NCBI GenBank assembly: GCA_036271875.1
Contig: DATAZU010000016.1
Span: 1 to 64,000, forward strand
From: Galbitalea sp036271875
Lineage (GTDB): Bacteria; Actinomycetota; Actinomycetes; Actinomycetales; Microbacteriaceae
Reading direction: 5' to 3'
DNA: 64,000 bases
In this document: positions 34,626 through 44,800 of the stretch, piece by piece
Layout of the letters: every line of letters starts with the position of its first letter
Numbering within the stretch: position 1 is the first letter of the stretch
Position numbers and translations under genes: made by a program
The notes under the pieces: model-generated
The model's database searches: none
The model's input: only the letters and a program-made list of their open reading frames with translations
What the model was told of the DNA's origin: nothing

Positions 34626-35306
34626 TCAAATCCTTCCGGACTTGCGACCACAGTGCGCCAACAGCGCTGCTCCCCAGAGCAGTTGCGACGCGAGAATGCA
34701 GTACACGGCTACTCTCTCGAAGATGCCGGCCGGAAATGCTGGGGCGCCCCCGATGACGAGGATCTCGGCGACGAGTCCCAGAATGCCGCCGATCCCGAGA
34801 GTGACCATCACCGGTGGAAACCACGTGCCTGTTTCGGGGTGGCGAAAGCTCAACCCCGCCACGATGGCGATCACATTGCCGCAGATGATTGCGATTGGCG
34901 CGCCACCGAAATGGAATGCGAGCGTTCCCGCCTTCTGTGAAAGCAGTGAGCCGTGAAAGGTCCCCACCATGGTGATTCCGACGGCGAAGAGGAGGGCAAG
35001 GATCCAGAGCACTCGTGCACGAGCGTGACCGCGGAATCGGGTGATCAAGATCACACCCGCAAGTACGAGTAACCCGTTCAGCACGAAGCCGGTGTTCATT
35101 ACTCCAGCCAGCGGCGACAGGATGTTGTGGCCGAGAAATGTCTCCCGAGGCCCGGTGACACCGAGGTCGCTGACGTAGTTGCGCGCGTAGCTGTAGAGAG
35201 GGTCCCTCCACGCAGATGCGGTGATCGCTTCTGTGACGAAGTACTCGACACCGGCGACGATGAGACAAATGCTCCCCAGGGCCACGCTGCGATTGGTGCG
35301 GATCAT
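34626..35306 (-). CDS. DUF998 family membrane protein
   Basis: A 226-aa integral membrane protein with six predicted helices and the DUF998 pattern YARNYVSDLGVTG near residues 40-52, plus HGSLLSQKAGTLAFHFGGAPIAII near 118-141. Function unknown. Its start overlaps the stop of the upstream aldo/keto reductase, so the two are co-translated. Confidence 0.85.
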   Translation of the reverse strand: MIRTNRSVALGSICLIVAGVEYFVTEAITASAWRDPLYSYARNYVSDLGVTGPRETFLGHNILSPLAGVMNTGFVLNGLLVLAGVILITRFRGHARARVLWILALLFAVGITMVGTFHGSLLSQKAGTLAFHFGGAPIAIICGNVIAIVAGLSFRHPETGTWFPPVMVTLGIGGILGLVAEILVIGGAPAFPAGIFERVAVYCILASQLLWGAALLAHCGRKSGRI

Positions 35307-36208
35307 GATGTTTCTCCTTCGTTGCTGCTGCCATTGCCCGCGATGTTGTTGAGGGCATCCATTTCGACGTCTGTGAGGACGATTGATTGCGCCTGAACGT
35401 TTTCCTTCAGGTGGGCGAGGGACGTCGTCCCGGGGATGGGCAGGGACTGTCGTGAGTGCTGAAGCTGCCAGGCGAGCGCCACCTGTTCATTCGTCGATCC
35501 GTGGGCGTTTGCGATAGGCGGGACCACTTCAGCCGCACGCGAGGCAAGGGGCCCATCGGTGAGGGTGACAGGAGGCCACGGTGAGAAGACGATGCCATCC
35601 TGTTCCGCAGCCCCGAGGAGGTCGGCGCCGATACGCGCCGTGAGGTTGTACAACGCAGTCACTGCCGCGATGGGCACGATTGCCTGCGCGAGACGCAACT
35701 GCTCCAGGGTCACGTTTGACAGGCCAACGTTGAGGATCAGGCCCGCTTGCCTCAGTTCGGCGAGAACGCCAACCTGATCCTCGAATGGAGCATCGGTTGC
35801 CGTTCCACTGTGCAGGTAATAAAGGTCAATGGCTTCGAGCCCAAGGCGCTCTGCGCTCATGTGTGCGCTCTGTCGCAGATAGTTGGTGTTGCCGACAGCG
35901 CCCAGGGTGCTGTAGTCGTAGCCGCCGCGGACGAAACCGCCTTTGGTCGCGATGACGAGGTCGGCGGGATACGGGTACAGCGCCTCACGGATGAGCAACT
36001 CGTTGGAGTGCGGTCCGTAGACGTCCGCGGTGTCGATGAGCGTGATGCCTGCGTCAACGACTCCGCGCAGCAAATGGATGGCTTTATCATGTTCGGGGTA
36101 AGGACCCCACACCTGATCGCCAGTCAGCTTCATCGCCCCAAAGCCGAGTCGACCAACTGTGAGGTGGTCGCCGATGCTGATCTGGTCTGGCCGATTTGTT
36201 GCGTTCAT
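35303..36208 (-). CDS. Aldo/keto reductase
   Basis: A 301-aa AKR with catalytic D59, Y64, K89 and H133 (LIDTADVYGP, IATKGG, YYLHSG) and the C-terminal PIPGTTSLAHLKENVQA cofactor site. It resembles general-stress AKRs such as the YdbC/YajO type. It is first in an operon with the DUF998 gene and divergent from the AraC regulator at 36367, a common actinobacterial pairing. Substrate unknown. Confidence 0.88.
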   Translation of the reverse strand: MNATNRPDQISIGDHLTVGRLGFGAMKLTGDQVWGPYPEHDKAIHLLRGVVDAGITLIDTADVYGPHSNELLIREALYPYPADLVIATKGGFVRGGYDYSTLGAVGNTNYLRQSAHMSAERLGLEAIDLYYLHSGTATDAPFEDQVGVLAELRQAGLILNVGLSNVTLEQLRLAQAIVPIAAVTALYNLTARIGADLLGAAEQDGIVFSPWPPVTLTDGPLASRAAEVVPPIANAHGSTNEQVALAWQLQHSRQSLPIPGTTSLAHLKENVQAQSIVLTDVEMDALNNIAGNGSSNEGETS

Positions 36209-36366
36209 GTGAATTGCCTTCTTCCTGTTCGTAGGCAAGTCAACTCAGGAACGCTCGTCGCGCTGAGACCGATCCCGCTCGAAAAATGCACAATCCTGCC
36301 AAATTGGCGGTGAAGGACGGCCGGAGCATTGTTTCGGGGCCGGTGAGGGCATAGAAAGAGTTTGTG

Positions 36367-37266
36367 ATGGAATTGGATGCGCTACGGGACACCATCCGGC
36401 GGCATGCGTCGAATTATCACGGGCCGAGCGCTATCGACGGATTGACAATCACCGAGACCGATTCGCCTACCGATGCGCGACCGGGCATTTCAGAACCATC
36501 AATCGCGGTGGTTGTGCAGGGACGCAAGCGCACGGTGGTCGGCGATGGCGTGTTCGACTATGCGTCGGGAGATTTCTTGGTGGTGTCACTCGAGGTTCCG
36601 CTCATCGGCCAGGTGACCGAGGCGTCGCAAGAAGTGCCGTTTGTAGGCTTCGGGGTGAAACTTGTCGCTTCTGAGATCGCTTCGCTGCTTCTCGAAGCAG
36701 GAGCCGTGAGCGGGGGAGAAAAGCGAGGGCTGGCGGGTTTCGCCGTAGCACCAGCTGGCGTGGGATTTCTTCAGGCGGCAAGCCGTCTTGTCGGGTTACT
36801 CGACACCCCCGAGGACGTGGCGATTCTCGCGCCGGTCTATCGGCGCGAGCTGCTCTGGCGACTGCTGACCGGGGCCCACGGTCTGGTGGTGAGACAGATC
36901 GGGCTCGCGGACGGTAGCTTGGCCGATATTGCGCGAACCGTGCGCTGGATCCGAGAGCACCATCGCGACGCAATAAAAGTCGAGCAACTCGCCGAGATGG
37001 CCAGCATGAGCGCGACTTCCTTCCACCGGCACTTTCGGTCGGTGACGTGTATGACTCCGATTCAGTATCAGAAGGCGATCCGCCTGCAGGAAGCACGACT
37101 CTCGCTCATTTCGAGTCCGCGTGACGTTGCCGAGGTCGCACACGCGGTGGGTTACGACAGTTCGTCTCAGTTCAGCCGGGAATACCGTCGCCGGTTCGGA
37201 GCTCCGCCCGGTCGGGACGCATCTCGTCTGAGAAGCGCCGAGCTGCAAACAGTTGTCGTTCCGTAA
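36367..37266 (+). CDS. AraC-family regulator with AraC_N cupin domain
   Basis: A 299-aa regulator. The N-terminal AraC_N domain (about 1-150) includes EPSIAVVVQGRKRTVVGDGVFDYASGDFLVVSLEVP; the C-terminal HTH_18 domain (about 190-290) ends QFSREYRRRFGAPPGRD. ATG 36367 is preferred to GTG 36364. It is divergent from the AKR-DUF998 pair and likely activates it. A 12-bp direct repeat (GTCGTTCCGTAA, 37255 and 37274) straddles its stop codon. Confidence 0.88.
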   Translation: MELDALRDTIRRHASNYHGPSAIDGLTITETDSPTDARPGISEPSIAVVVQGRKRTVVGDGVFDYASGDFLVVSLEVPLIGQVTEASQEVPFVGFGVKLVASEIASLLLEAGAVSGGEKRGLAGFAVAPAGVGFLQAASRLVGLLDTPEDVAILAPVYRRELLWRLLTGAHGLVVRQIGLADGSLADIARTVRWIREHHRDAIKVEQLAEMASMSATSFHRHFRSVTCMTPIQYQKAIRLQEARLSLISSPRDVAEVAHAVGYDSSSQFSREYRRRFGAPPGRDASRLRSAELQTVVVP

Positions 37267-37466
37267 GCCGGTCGTCGTTCCGTAAACGATGCGGCCAAGC
37301 CACCCCGAGATCAATCACAACGGGTGCCGGGAGGGGGAGGACGCAAAGACTCCCGTGAGCGCCCCGCAGCATTTCCGAAAGAACCACGCCAATTGCAGCG
37401 GTGGTAACGTCGCCGGTAATCCCGCGCGAGCGGATGCTGGTGGCCGGCGTAGTCGAGGGAGTTTCG

Positions 37467-39788
37467 GTGCGGTTCTTGGCTTGGCTGGGTCGGCGCGACC
37501 CAGGGTATGGTGCGGTCCGCCGTGCGGGCCGAACGGCCATCGTCATGCCGCTACTGTTCGCCCTCGGTTCGCTCGTTCTTCGAAACGGGGATGTCGCAAC
37601 CTTCGCCGCGTTCGGGTCGTTCTCGATGCTGCTGTTCGTCGACTTCAATGGAACGATGCGGGAGCGTGTGCAGTCCCAGCTCGGCCTCGCCGTCACGGGT
37701 GCGGTGCTTGTCTGCCTTGGCACGCTGGCATCGCATCCGGTGTGGCTCGCCGCCGTCGCCATGGCGGTCGTCGGGTTCATCATCCTGTTTGTCGGCTCCG
37801 TGAGTTCGGTCCTGGCGTCCGCGAGTACGGCGCTGCTGCTCGCGTTCATCCTGCCCGTTACTCTTCCGGGGACGGTCGACTCGATTGGACCACGATTACT
37901 CGGCTGGTCGCTCGCCTCGGCTGCGAGCATCCTTGCGATCACGGTGCTGTGGCCGTCGCCGCGACGCGACCCGCTGCGCGCTGGGGCGATTCGCGCGTGC
38001 CGAGCGCTGGCCGCGCGGCTGGGGGCGGATGTCGCCGTGATGCTGAGCGACCTTGATCCGGCCACGGTTGCGGACTACGAGCGAACCGTCGCAGAGTCGA
38101 ACGAGGCGGTGGCGGCGCTGCACAGCGGATTTCTCGGCAGTGTTTATCGGCCGACGAACCTGTCAACATCGGCGCGCACGCTGGTTCGACTTGTCGACGA
38201 ACTCAACTGGGTGCACTCGGTTGTGTCCCAGTCGGCTCGTCATGACGCTTTGCCGACTCCGGCCTCCCGTCGTGCCGGCCGCGCGGCGTGCAGAGTCAAG
38301 ACGGAAGCCGCCGGGTTGCTGGATCGAGGCGCCGAGCTGCTCGAGAGTCCCGGCGCGGACCCGGCGGAACTTGAGGCTGCGCTCGTTGGGCTCCGGGAAT
38401 CGCGGATGGCCGTGGAAGACGGTGCGGCCAGCGATCTCCCCGCGCGCCAGAGTGGTGCAATCCGATCCGGCGGCGGTGATGCCGCACGAGAGCTGATCAG
38501 TGCTCTAGACCCGGGTTTCCGCGCTCAGGAACTCAGCTACGCGATTGCCCAGGTCGCGGGCAACATCGTCCTGACCGCCGCCGCCGAGCGGCGCACGTGG
38601 TGGGAGCGGCTCCTCGGACGCCAGCCCGGCAATCTGGCCGGTACGCTCCACGCCGCGGCGGAACGGGCGGCGGCGCAGGCGGAACGGCATTCGGTCTGGC
38701 TGCACAACAGCGTCCGGGGCGCCGCGGCGCTCGGGATCGCGGTTCTTCTGGCCGACCTGACCGGGGTTGAACATTCGTTCTGGGTGGTGCTCGGGACGCT
38801 GTCCGTGCTCCGATCGAACGCTCTCAACACAGGACAGAACGTCCTGCGTGGAGTGGTCGGAACCGCGGTCGGAGTCGTCATTGGGGCAGGACTGCTCTTT
38901 CTGATTGGGACCAACGCAACGGTGTTGTGGATTCTGTTGCCCATCGCCATTTTTGTCGCGGGGACCGCGCCGACCGTCATCTCCTTTGCGGCTGGTCAGG
39001 TTGGATTTACGGTGACCCTGGTGTTGCTGTTCAATCTGGTCGCGCCAACCGGATGGAGAGTCGGACTGTATCGAATCGAGGACATCGCGCTCGGCTGCGG
39101 AGTGAGCCTGCTCGTCGGTCTCCTATTCTGGCCGCGTGGCGCGGCGGCGGCGCTCCGGCAGGCGCTCGCCGAGGCATACGCGGACAGTTCGGACTATCTG
39201 GCCGCCGCCGTCGCTTTCGGGCTCGGGCGGTGCGACGAGAAGGCGCCAGCCCACCCGGAGCCGACCGGCCAGGCCATCCGCGCGGCATCCGCCTCGCGCC
39301 GTCTCGACGACGCGTTTCGTACCTACCTGACCGAGCGCGGTTCCAAGCGACTCCCGCTCAGTCGTGTCGCGGCGTCGGTCACCGGTGTTGCCGGCGTGCG
39401 CCTGGCCGGGGACGCCATTCTGGATCTGTGGAAGGACCACGAGGTTGCCACGGATGGCGATCGGTCGGCGGCGCGCGAGGAGTTGTGCAGATCGAGCAAG
39501 GTCCTGACCGACTGGTACCACAATCTTGGTCGTGAGCTGGTCGCCCAGCAGTCCTTGCCAGACCCGCTGCCCGGCGATGCCATCGCCGATGGGCGCCTGG
39601 TGGATGCGGTTCGTCGGGACCTCAGCGATGGTGCGGGCAAGGCAACGGCAACCGCTATCCGAATGATCTGGACCGGCGACTACCTTGATTCGATTCGCCG
39701 ACTGCAGCCGGAAATCGTGGAGCCGGTGGGTCTGCTCGGCGGCGAGGCAAGCCAAACACACGCCGGGTTCCGACGCGCCCGAGGGTGA
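37467..39788 (+). CDS. FUSC-family membrane protein (aromatic acid/fusaric acid exporter-like)
   Basis: A 773-aa inner-membrane protein with two membrane blocks (about residues 25-175 and 415-560) separated and followed by helical cytoplasmic regions, the layout of FUSC/aromatic acid exporter proteins such as YccS/AaeB. The second block carries VEHSFWVVLGTLSVLRSNALNTGQNVLRGVVGTAVG, the FUSC signature. GTG 37467 after GAGGGAG is the best start; ATG 37434 and GTG 37401 are alternatives. It overlaps the next gene by GTGA. Confidence 0.85.
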   Translation: MRFLAWLGRRDPGYGAVRRAGRTAIVMPLLFALGSLVLRNGDVATFAAFGSFSMLLFVDFNGTMRERVQSQLGLAVTGAVLVCLGTLASHPVWLAAVAMAVVGFIILFVGSVSSVLASASTALLLAFILPVTLPGTVDSIGPRLLGWSLASAASILAITVLWPSPRRDPLRAGAIRACRALAARLGADVAVMLSDLDPATVADYERTVAESNEAVAALHSGFLGSVYRPTNLSTSARTLVRLVDELNWVHSVVSQSARHDALPTPASRRAGRAACRVKTEAAGLLDRGAELLESPGADPAELEAALVGLRESRMAVEDGAASDLPARQSGAIRSGGGDAARELISALDPGFRAQELSYAIAQVAGNIVLTAAAERRTWWERLLGRQPGNLAGTLHAAAERAAAQAERHSVWLHNSVRGAAALGIAVLLADLTGVEHSFWVVLGTLSVLRSNALNTGQNVLRGVVGTAVGVVIGAGLLFLIGTNATVLWILLPIAIFVAGTAPTVISFAAGQVGFTVTLVLLFNLVAPTGWRVGLYRIEDIALGCGVSLLVGLLFWPRGAAAALRQALAEAYADSSDYLAAAVAFGLGRCDEKAPAHPEPTGQAIRAASASRRLDDAFRTYLTERGSKRLPLSRVAASVTGVAGVRLAGDAILDLWKDHEVATDGDRSAAREELCRSSKVLTDWYHNLGRELVAQQSLPDPLPGDAIADGRLVDAVRRDLSDGAGKATATAIRMIWTGDYLDSIRRLQPEIVEPVGLLGGEASQTHAGFRRARG

Positions 39789-40339
39789 GTGGCATGATCG
39801 AACATGTGGCAGATGACCCAGCAAGCGACGACACGAAGGATTCGCCGGCGACCGACGTCCCTCGGCCACCCTCGTCGCGAGCCATGGATCCGCGGTACGC
39901 CCAGCGGGCAGAGGCCTACCGCCAGAACTTTGCGAATCGACTCTTTCCGGGGCCGTCCGAGCGGATGTCGAAACAGGTTGCCCAGCACATCGAGGGGTTG
40001 CTGAGGCCGGTAGAGGGCGACGGTCAACCCGGCGTCCGGCGGGCGGGTCGGTCGAAGCCGTCCGCCGGTGCCGGGCGACGATCCGCGGCGGTTGACGGGG
40101 TCAGCGGCACGCAGCCGCTCAACGTCGCGACTCCCGAGGACATCGCACAGGTTCGTGACACCCTGGAGAAGCAGAACGAACTGCTGCAGGCGATCCTGGC
40201 GAGTTCGATTGACACCCAGAATGACGCTCGCTCTACCGCGCAGAACTCACGTACGTTCGCGTGGGCTGGGACGGCAATCGCCCTGCTTACGCTCGTTGCG
40301 ACCGTGCTGTCAATCGTCGCCGCGATCAACGCGCACTGA
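39785..40339 (+). CDS. Tail-anchored protein of unknown function
   Basis: A 184-aa protein: a polar, proline- and arginine-rich N-terminal 110 residues, a short coiled-coil-like segment (DIAQVRDTLEKQNELLQAILASS, about 119-141), and a single C-terminal membrane helix (AWAGTAIALLTLVATVLSIVAAI). It is translationally coupled (GTGA) to the FUSC gene, so it may be an accessory of that transporter. ATG 39794 is an alternative start. No family recognised. Confidence 0.75.
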   Translation: MSGMIEHVADDPASDDTKDSPATDVPRPPSSRAMDPRYAQRAEAYRQNFANRLFPGPSERMSKQVAQHIEGLLRPVEGDGQPGVRRAGRSKPSAGAGRRSAAVDGVSGTQPLNVATPEDIAQVRDTLEKQNELLQAILASSIDTQNDARSTAQNSRTFAWAGTAIALLTLVATVLSIVAAINAH

Positions 40340-40376
40340 GCGTAGCATCGCTCTGAACGGACCAGACGGAGAACAG

Positions 40377-40949
40377 ATGTCCAGGATCTACGACCCAATC
40401 GACCTTACAAACCTACCTAGGAATCTCGACATCCAGCGGGCGTTCATCGCCTTTCTGGCACTGTCCGCGATCCTGATCGGTATCGTCAGCCTGCTCTGGA
40501 CCGGGCCCACCCTCGTCGTGATTTCGATCCTGTTCGGCGTATTCCTGATCGTTGCAGCCGTCTACCGGATCGCAATGGCCTTCGAGAACCGACGAGCCTC
40601 CGCCGCCGGGTTCGTCTTCAATCTGCTCGTGGCTGCGGTTTTGCTCGTGACCGGGATCATCTGTCTCGGCAACTCGGCGCAGTCCCTCGGCATTCTGGCG
40701 ATTGTGGTCGGGATTGGCTGGATCTTCGACGGGGTCGCCGATCTCGTGACTGCCGCCATCGGTAACACGAAAGGGCGCCGCGGGCTTGTTGCCCTCAGCG
40801 GTGTCGTGTCGCTCGTCGCCGGCGTCGGTTTTCTGTTTCTCCCGGACCTGTCGCTCGCGGTCTTCGTGCAGGTCGGAGCAGTCCTTCTGATTCTCGTCGG
40901 AATCACGGCACTGCTCACGCTGCCCCGGAGGCCGGTCAGATCGCTTTAG
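40377..40949 (+). CDS. DUF308/HdeD-like membrane protein
   Basis: A 190-aa protein with six short hydrophobic helices in pairs, as in the HdeD/DUF308 family, with AFLALSAILIGIVSLLW and GIGWIFDGVADLVTA repeated motifs. In enterobacteria HdeD is linked to acid resistance; the role here is unknown. ATG 40377 follows GGAGA. It is 37 nt after the tail-anchored gene and may belong to the same operon. Confidence 0.82.
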   Translation: MSRIYDPIDLTNLPRNLDIQRAFIAFLALSAILIGIVSLLWTGPTLVVISILFGVFLIVAAVYRIAMAFENRRASAAGFVFNLLVAAVLLVTGIICLGNSAQSLGILAIVVGIGWIFDGVADLVTAAIGNTKGRRGLVALSGVVSLVAGVGFLFLPDLSLAVFVQVGAVLLILVGITALLTLPRRPVRSL

Positions 40950-40962
40950 CCGACGGCTCTCG

Positions 40963-41421
40963 TCAGCGCCGCGTCAGTCGGATAACGGGGATGAGTCGGT
41001 CCGTCTTGGACTCGTATTGCGTGAATTGCGATGCGGTGGTGGTGATCGCTTCCCACGCCTTCTCGCGGTCCGTGCCGCTCAGCTGCGAGGCAACGACGGG
41101 GATGTTCTCGCGATTGACGTCGATCGAGACCTGGTCGGGATGCGCAGCGAGGTTGTAGTACCAGGCCGGATTCCCCACGGCACCACCGGCCGAGGCAACA
41201 ACCAGCCAGCTGCCGCCCTCCCAGGCAAACCAGGCAACCGGGTTCGATCGCGGGGCGCCTGACTTCGCGCCGACGGTGTTGAGCACCAGCACGTCGGAGC
41301 CCATGAGCTTGCCGCCCTTGTTCCGCACGCGCCTGATCGCCAGGTTGTTGAAGAGGTTCATCATCGGGTTCGCCCTGGGCTGGCGGCCCCCGCGTGTGCC
41401 TTTTGGTGCATCAAATGTCAT
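40963..41421 (-). CDS. Ddn-family F420-dependent nitroreductase/quinone reductase
   Basis: A 152-aa protein of the deazaflavin-dependent nitroreductase family: GGKLMGSDVLVLNTVGAKSGAPRSNPVAWF (residues 36-65), ASAGGAVGNPAWYYNLAAHPDQVSIDV near 77-103. These split-barrel proteins use F420H2 to reduce quinones or other electrophiles. It is second in a two-gene operon with the PPOX protein (3-nt gap). Confidence 0.88.
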   Translation of the reverse strand: MTFDAPKGTRGGRQPRANPMMNLFNNLAIRRVRNKGGKLMGSDVLVLNTVGAKSGAPRSNPVAWFAWEGGSWLVVASAGGAVGNPAWYYNLAAHPDQVSIDVNRENIPVVASQLSGTDREKAWEAITTTASQFTQYESKTDRLIPVIRLTRR

Positions 41422-41424
41422 GAG

Positions 41425-41835
41425 TCAGGCTCCTTGGTCGACGTCGCGGGCGTTCAGCTTCAGATCCTGTGGCCCGGCAAAGGGCTCATCGATCCCGAAG
41501 CTGATGATACGGGTCGGGTGGATGCGGATGAGCGGGCCATCCGGCGACTCGGCGACCACCTCGCCGTATCCACGAACCTCGACGCAGCGCGGACCCCACG
41601 GCTTTACCGATGCGAGGTCGTCGACCACGAACGCTACGAGACCGTTGTCTGCGACGTTCCGATACTTACGGCTGGTGGCCATCCCGTACCCGGTGACGTC
41701 GATCGTGTCGAATTCGGCATTGTGCCGGAATCCGACCGGGCTGACCTGGAGCACCCCACCGGGTTGCGCGGTAGCTATTCGACCCAGGGGCTGCCCGGCC
41801 AGATATTCGAGTTCGGAGTCGGTGAACGCAGACAC
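41425..41835 (-). CDS. PPOX-class F420-dependent oxidoreductase
   Basis: A 136-aa split-barrel flavin/deazaflavin oxidoreductase: FTDSELEYLAGQPLGRIATAQPGGVLQVSPVGFRHN at the N terminus, ATSRKYRNVADNGLVAFVVDD near 53-73, and the C-terminal RIHPTRIISFGI. It matches the PPOX-class F420-dependent group. Together with the Ddn gene it implies that the host makes F420. It lies between the Ddn gene and the end of the LPXTG gene, all on the same strand. Confidence 0.87.
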   Translation of the reverse strand: MSAFTDSELEYLAGQPLGRIATAQPGGVLQVSPVGFRHNAEFDTIDVTGYGMATSRKYRNVADNGLVAFVVDDLASVKPWGPRCVEVRGYGEVVAESPDGPLIRIHPTRIISFGIDEPFAGPQDLKLNARDVDQGA

Positions 41836-41847
41836 GCGCGCAGCGTA

Positions 41848-44800
41848 TCAGGATCGACTTCGGAGTCGCCTAAGACGGATGATCAGCACAAGCGCCAGTC
41901 CCAGCACAAGCAGAAGGATCGCCGCCGCCGGCGATGCCCCAACACTGACGCCCGTCGTAGGCAGTTGTGCGGTAGACAGGGGGCGCAGGACCGTCGTCCC
42001 GGCCGTCGCGATCAACGGTGTGCCGTCGGGGGCGATGCCCGTCGCGACGACGATGTGCGCGCCGGCGAAACCGCCCGGTATCGCGAGCGTCGCGGTCGCG
42101 TCGCCGGATGGATCCGCCACCGATGTGGCGAGCCGATGCGGGGTCGAATAGATTCCCCAGGTGATCGGCGCGCCGGGTGCAAACCCCGTCGCGGATGCCG
42201 TGAACGAGCCGCCAGGATGCGAGGTCACAGGTACTCCGGTGAGCGAGCCGCCGCTCCCGGGCAGCACAAGCGGAAGCGGAACTGCGGCGGCATCCGTCAC
42301 GACGATTGTCAGTGTCTGCACGGTGTCGGGCGCGACCGTGTTCGATGCGGTTAGCGTGATCGGGAAGCTGCCCGATGGACCGGATGGCACGCCAGTGATC
42401 GTCGCGGAGCCCCCAGAGATGGCGAGGGAAAGTCCCGGAGGCAGTGCGCCCGACTCACCGAGCGCGTCCGTGGCGGGGTAGCCCGGCGAAGTCGTGATGG
42501 CGAAGTTCGAGATGACCCCGATCGTGGGAGACCAGGTGTCAGCGCTCGTGATGGTCGGCGACTCGTTCACGGTGATGACCAGATCCTGCACCGATGGAGT
42601 GCCGATCCCGTTGGATGCGGTGACGGTGACCGCGTAGCTGCCGCCGGTTCCGACATCCGGCGTGCCGGATAGTGTTCCCGTTCCGTCGCCAGCATCGGTG
42701 AAGGACAGCCCCGAGGGCAAGGTTCCAAACAGCGTCAGGGTCGAGGACGTCGGATAGCCCGCGATCGTCGTCACGGCGTGCGTTCCACTCTGACCGACCT
42801 GAAACACCGCTTGTGCTGCCGTGCCGATCACGATCGATCGGGTAATGACCAGTGTGAAGTGCTGGGTGGCATCCGGGGAGATGCCATTGCCCGCCGTGAT
42901 CGTCAGCGGAAAGCTGCCACCCGCTGCCGCATCAGGAGTCCCTGCGATGGAGGCTGTGCCGTCATGGTGATCGGTGAAGCTGATACCCGCAGGCAGGTTG
43001 CCGGACTCGCTCAGCGTTGTAGTGGTCGGGAAGCCCGTGGTTGTCGTGATCCCGAACACGGACGGGTCTCCCGCGGCGAACGTGGCGTTGTCCGTGCTCG
43101 TGATCGTAGGAGGCTGAACCACTGTCAGCACGAAATCCTGTGTAACGTCCGGGGCGGCGCCGTTGCTCGCCGTGATGGTCAGTGGATAACTTCCGGCGGT
43201 CGTGGCCCCCGGGGTACCGGCCATGGTCACGGTGCCGTTTCCATTGTCGACAAACGTAACGCCGTCCGGCAGTTGGCCGGATTCCGACAGCGTCGTTGAG
43301 GTCGGGAAGCCAGCGGCTGTCGTGATCGTGGCGCTGCCGGGCAACTGGGAGGTGAACGTTGTCGAATCACCACTCGTGATGGCGGGGGACTCATTCACGG
43401 TGATGTCGAGGTGTTGTATGGCCGGCGTGCCGACAGCATTATCTGCGGTGATCGTCACGGGATAGAGGCCGCCCGATCCCACAGCCGGGGTGCCCGCGAT
43501 GCTTCCCTCACCGTTTCCGGAGTCGGTGAAGAACACCCCGGTCGGCAGGTCACCGGCCAGGGTAAGCGTTGACGAGGTTGGGTAGCCGGCGGTCGTTGTG
43601 ACGGCATGTGTCCCGTTCGCACCGACCTGGAACACGGCCTGCGCCGTGTCGGTGATCGCGACCGGTCTGGTGACGACCAACACGAAGTGCTGTGATGAAT
43701 CCGGAGCGGTGCCGTTGCCCGCCGTGATGGTCAGTGGGTAGCTACCGCCACCGACCGCGTCGGGAGTCCCGGCGAGAGTCGCGGTGCCGTCCCGGTTGTC
43801 TGTGAACTGAATGCCCGCGGGGAGGTCGCCCTGCTCGCTCAGTGTTGTGGTCGTCGGGAAACCGGCGGTCGACGTGACCGTGAACGATGATGACGCACCC
43901 CCGGCGAACGTGCTGTTGTTCGTGCTCGTAATCACCGGAGACTGCGCCACCGTCAACACGAAGTGCTGCGATGAGGTCGGAGCCGTGCCGTTGTCCGCGG
44001 TGATGGTCAGCGGATAACTGCCACCGGCCCTCGGGTCGGGAACTCCCGCGAAGGTTGCTGTGCCGTCATTGTTGTCGGCGAACTCGACGCCGGTCGGTAG
44101 GTTGCCGGACTCACTCAGCGCGGTGCTGCTCGGGAAGCCCACGGTGGTCGTGACCGTGAACAACGACGATTCTCCCGCGGTGAACGTCGTGTTGCTCGCG
44201 CTCGTGATCGTGGGCGACTGCGCCACGGTCAAGACAAAGCTCTGCATGCTCGAGGTGCGCGAATTGGAGGCGGTAATGGTGAAGGGGTATGTCCCCGCCG
44301 AAGAGTTTGTCGGGATGCCGGCCAGGGTCGCCGTGCCGATCCTGCTGTCCGTGAAAGTGACGCCGTCCGGTAGGGTCCCGGACTCAGACAGTGTCGTTGG
44401 CTGGGGGGAGCCGCCGCTCGTCGCCACGGTGAAGCTCCCGCTCGTGCCGGCGATGAAGGTTGTCGAAGCGGGGCTCGTGAAGTTCGGTGGACCGCTGACC
44501 ATGGTGTTGTGACAGACCGCATCCTGCGCCGCGTGGTTTGCATCGCCGGGATACAGGATCACCCATCGGTAAGTGCCCGGAGTTGTCGGCGTGTATGTCG
44601 TCGAGGTGTATGTTCCATCGGCGGTTACGGGGTAACTGACATCGAGAAGGGCCGTCTGACCGGTGCAGGTGAGGTCGGTCGTCGGAAACAGGATGAATGT
44701 GACGTCGCTTCCGGTCCAAGCGACCGGCGATGAGAACGTCGCGCTCGCGGAGAGGGGTTGGCCGACGAGACCGGTTGCGGGGATGGTGAAGCCGGCTCCG

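Noticed and set aside
37255..37285. 12-bp direct repeat GTCGTTCCGTAA
   Set aside because: A small local tandem duplication across the AraC stop codon; no mobile element or att-site feature is associated.
41434..42354. Plus-strand frame across the PPOX gene and LPXTG gene end
   Set aside because: Antisense to two well-supported genes; arginine-rich low-complexity product.
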